This document shows positions 61,795-64,000 of a stretch of 64,000 nt of DNA, piece after piece. How positions within the stretch are numbered: the stretch's first letter is position 1; every line of letters starts with the position of its first letter. A program made the translations under genes and the position numbers. Where the stretch lies: assembly GCA_023231475.1 (NCBI GenBank), contig JALJEE010002473.1, forward strand, positions 19,211 through 83,210. Direction: 5' to 3'. This stretch comes from Seison nebaliae. Lineage: Eukaryota > Rotifera > Pararotatoria > Seisonacea > Seisonidae. Below the pieces are notes generated by a model, which was given only the letters and a program-made list of their open reading frames with translations, had not been told where the DNA came from and ran no database searches.

Positions 61795-63031
61795 TTATAA
61801 TTTATCGATAATATTTTTTAGTTTTATTGGGAGCAAATTCTCATCTTCTTCAGGATCATTCGAAATAGAGAACATATCTTTGAATAATAATTTCAAATAA
61901 TTTCTTTTTGTAATCATTGGTACCGAAATCGAATCATTCCAATTATGAGATCTTCCTAAACATTTTTCCATCAATTGTCTATGTTCTTTGTCCTTAAATA
62001 AAAAGAATTATCGTTTACTTAGAATTTAGTTAAGAAGATACAAATTTTTAACATTTTTTTCACAATATCTTAAAATAACCCACGGTTCTCGAGCGACATT
62101 CATGGTCAATAGATGATTTGAGAGTAATGAAAATTTTTCAAATTTTTGTCGCTGTTGACGTTCTAATTTCACCTGAGCTAAATTTGAAGTTTTTGACAAT
62201 AATTCATTTTCATCTCGTTCCTGCAATTTGTCCACCAATTTCTTCTTTTGTATTTTTGCCGTAACTACATTGGAAACTGAAAAAGATTAATTTCTTTTTA
62301 TTTCATAAAGTAATTTCACCTTCAGATGATTTTGTTGATGAAACGTTATTAAATTGGTCGTCCGTTTTTGAAATGGTATTTTTGTTTAAGAATTGTTGAT
62401 AACGAGACAGGAAATCAGAAGTGTCGAGATGTTTCGGTATCGGTCGAAATTGGACAAGAGCACTAATCGGATGAAGAATTAAACGATTGGGTTGTTGGAA
62501 GAATCCGACAGTAATTCTCTTCTTTGTAACATTAGTTGATGCACATGATGATTGTACAATATGCGTTTCCAACGAACCACTAAAATAAATGAAATGATTG
62601 TAAAAAGAAAACTTTAGAAATTCCTTTAAACTTTTCACATAAATTATGATTACTCTTGTCATTCAGAAATTTACCTATTTGTTCTCCCATTGGTCGATTA
62701 TAATTCTCATTTGTTGTATCCAATTCATATTCGATTTCTATCTAAGAATTAATGCTATTATTAATCTTCTTTCGTAAAAGAAGAACACGTTTAAAAAACT
62801 TTTTTATATTTCTTCTTTATTCGACATTGTCTTATTTGATCTGATGAAATAGTTTGATATTGGCAAATGTTCGAATGTTGTGCCACGAATAAAGTCGTTC
62901 CAAAAGATTTATCTAAAAACACGTCAATCTTTTTATTTGAATGCACTTGGAAAAATTGGATAAATATAAAATGTTGGAACCTCTTTAACTATTGGATCAT
63001 CAATGGAATTTATTGAATTTTCCATTGTCAT
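61795..63031 (-). CDS. POLR3E: RNA polymerase III subunit RPC5
   Basis: Subunit of the RPC4/RPC5 subcomplex of RNA polymerase III. Reconstructed as about six exons from ATG 63031 to TAA at 61795-61797, with introns of about 45-55 bases. The start M-T-M-E-N-S and D-D-P-I-V-K-E-V match the conserved N-terminus. The dimerisation region follows with Y-E-L-D-T-T-N-E-N-Y-N, G-E-Q-I-G and, after an intron, G-F-F-Q-Q-P-N-R-L-I-L-H-P. Next is A-L-V-Q-F-R-P. The middle region has R-E-P-W-V-I-L-R-Y, the family's E-P-W-V-x-L block. At roughly 330 residues it lacks the long C-terminal part of vertebrate RPC5 and is closer to the yeast-size protein. Confidence 0.88.
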
Positions 63032-63455
63032 CTTTCTTAATTATTTCTTTGTTAGACAATAAAGCCATAACTACGTATCAAGAAACACTAACCTTAAATT
63101 ATTTAAATGAAACGGAACAGAGAGTGATTTTCAAATTTCTGATGATTCTCTGACTCTTATTTTTTCGGAAACTTTAACTAATAACAGTTCATTCTAAATT
63201 ATTCAATTTAAGAAAAATGAGACATAAAATGGGAGAGATGTGTCGAGAGTTACACCATGGTAAAAAATTATATCTTATTCGTATGTAATATGTCAATAAT
63301 TATTTTCCACCTAAGCCTAAAAAGAATAAGTGGGAATTTGTGAACAAACATTAAGAACAACTCAATTTCTTATGATAATGAACTTCTGATTTACACTAAT
63401 GATATCTGTAATAACATTATCTCCCACAAAAATGGAATAATATCAATAGACTATA
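63032..63455. other. intergenic spacer
   Basis: AT-rich 5' flank of POLR3E. No gene is seen. Confidence 0.4.
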
Positions 63456-64000
63456 CAGCTCTATTCAAAAGTAATCAAACAAAATTCGATTTTTTTAAAT
63501 GCTCATAACTTTCTTCAAATAGCATTATATGAGTAAAGGAGCATATCATTCGATATCCCCGTTCAAGCTCTTTCTAATAGTCCTAACTTCGGCAAAAATA
63601 AATGTAAAATTCGGTTTCAAATAATCCATTAATTAACAAACATTAATATTATATATATATTGTAAGTGTTGTATATATATTATATAATTTAATATACGTT
63701 GACTCCATCCGATTCGTCATAGCTGCCCAACACAATGGAATATAATAACGATTTAAATAGGAATATATTTTTCTGCTACTCTTTTTTCCTATAAATTGTG
63801 ATATTTGAAGAATCCAACTAATAGATGTGGATTCCTTCGGTCTGTCCATCAGTCTTCTTATTTCTTCGGACTGTTTTTTATTGACAAATTGACCGAATTA
63901 AAAAATTTTCAGTTATGGACTGTCCATTAAAACCAAAAACTTTATGTATGAAGAATTATTCTAATGGACAGTCCATAAGTAAGAAATTTTTCATTTGGTC
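63456..64000. mobile_element. possible end of a Tc1/mariner-like element, cut by the window
   Basis: After a TA dinucleotide at 63454-63455 the sequence begins CAGCTCTATTCAAAAGTAAT and continues through CAAACAAAATTCGATTTTTT and AAATGCTCATAACTTTCTTC. This resembles the terminal inverted repeats and subterminal DNA of Tc1/mariner transposons, which insert at TA and often start CAG. The other end is not in the window. A minus-strand frame at 63649-63849 inside it shows no DDE motif. Assignment rests on resemblance only. Confidence 0.35.
63913..63978. repeat. perfect 17-bp inverted repeat with 32-base spacer
   Basis: TTATGGACTGTCCATTA at 63913-63929 and its exact reverse complement at 63962-63978. 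Each arm contains an 11-base near-palindrome TGGAC(T/A)GTCCA. Flanks (AAAAATTTTC and GAAATTTTT) extend the pairing imperfectly. Seen directly. Confidence 0.85.

Noticed and set aside
63649-63849. Minus-strand frame inside the putative mobile element, considered as transposase
   Set aside because: No DDE/DDD catalytic pattern or helix-turn-helix that I could recognise. It ends in a TA-rich microsatellite.

Overview
The window is nuclear DNA from an invertebrate animal. The evidence is an AT-rich background, protein-coding genes broken by very short GT...AG introns (mostly about 40-65 bases), and a clearly metazoan gene set: ADAMTS-like matrix proteins, a K-Cl cotransporter, a hedgehog-type Hint protein, RCAN and a Ly6 protein. 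I cannot fix the phylum. A Hint protein with a non-hedgehog N-terminus recalls the nematode hedgehog-related families. A SAXO-type axonemal protein together with B9D1 points to an animal that builds ciliary or flagellar axonemes.

Region by region. 1-8.5 kb is gene-poor; it holds a five-exon globin gene with a TATA box (4315-5246) and a few weak small genes. 8.6-17.7 kb carries two tandem minus-strand ADAMTS-like genes (thrombospondin repeats, Cys-rich module and spacer, no protease). Two further signal-peptide exons of related design lie upstream (18.5-20.9 kb). 23.1-26.9 kb is a potassium-chloride cotransporter with a possible extra N-terminal exon at 28 kb. 28.3-32.7 kb is empty as far as I can see.

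32.7-46 kb is a dense housekeeping block: MRPS16 (mitochondrial ribosome), USP5 (ubiquitin recycling), SNRPD3 (splicing), a glucose-6-phosphate 1-epimerase, RCAN (calcineurin regulator), RPL21, B9D1 (ciliary transition zone), RUVBL2 (AAA+ helicase), the Hint protein and a one-RRM protein resembling the DAZ/boule family. MRPS16 and USP5 are convergent and share bases of their stop codons.

47.4-49.8 kb encodes a Gly/Pro-rich repeat protein with a 13-base microexon. 50.4-63.0 kb is all minus strand: an AF9/ENL-type YEATS protein, SAXO, a Ly6/three-finger GPI-type protein, a GLD-2/TENT-like non-canonical poly(A) polymerase and POLR3E (RNA polymerase III subunit RPC5). The last 550 bases look like one end of a Tc1/mariner-like element and include a perfect 17-bp inverted repeat.

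Splice models were built by eye from frame continuity and family similarity. Exon boundaries given as exact positions keep frame; the others are approximate.
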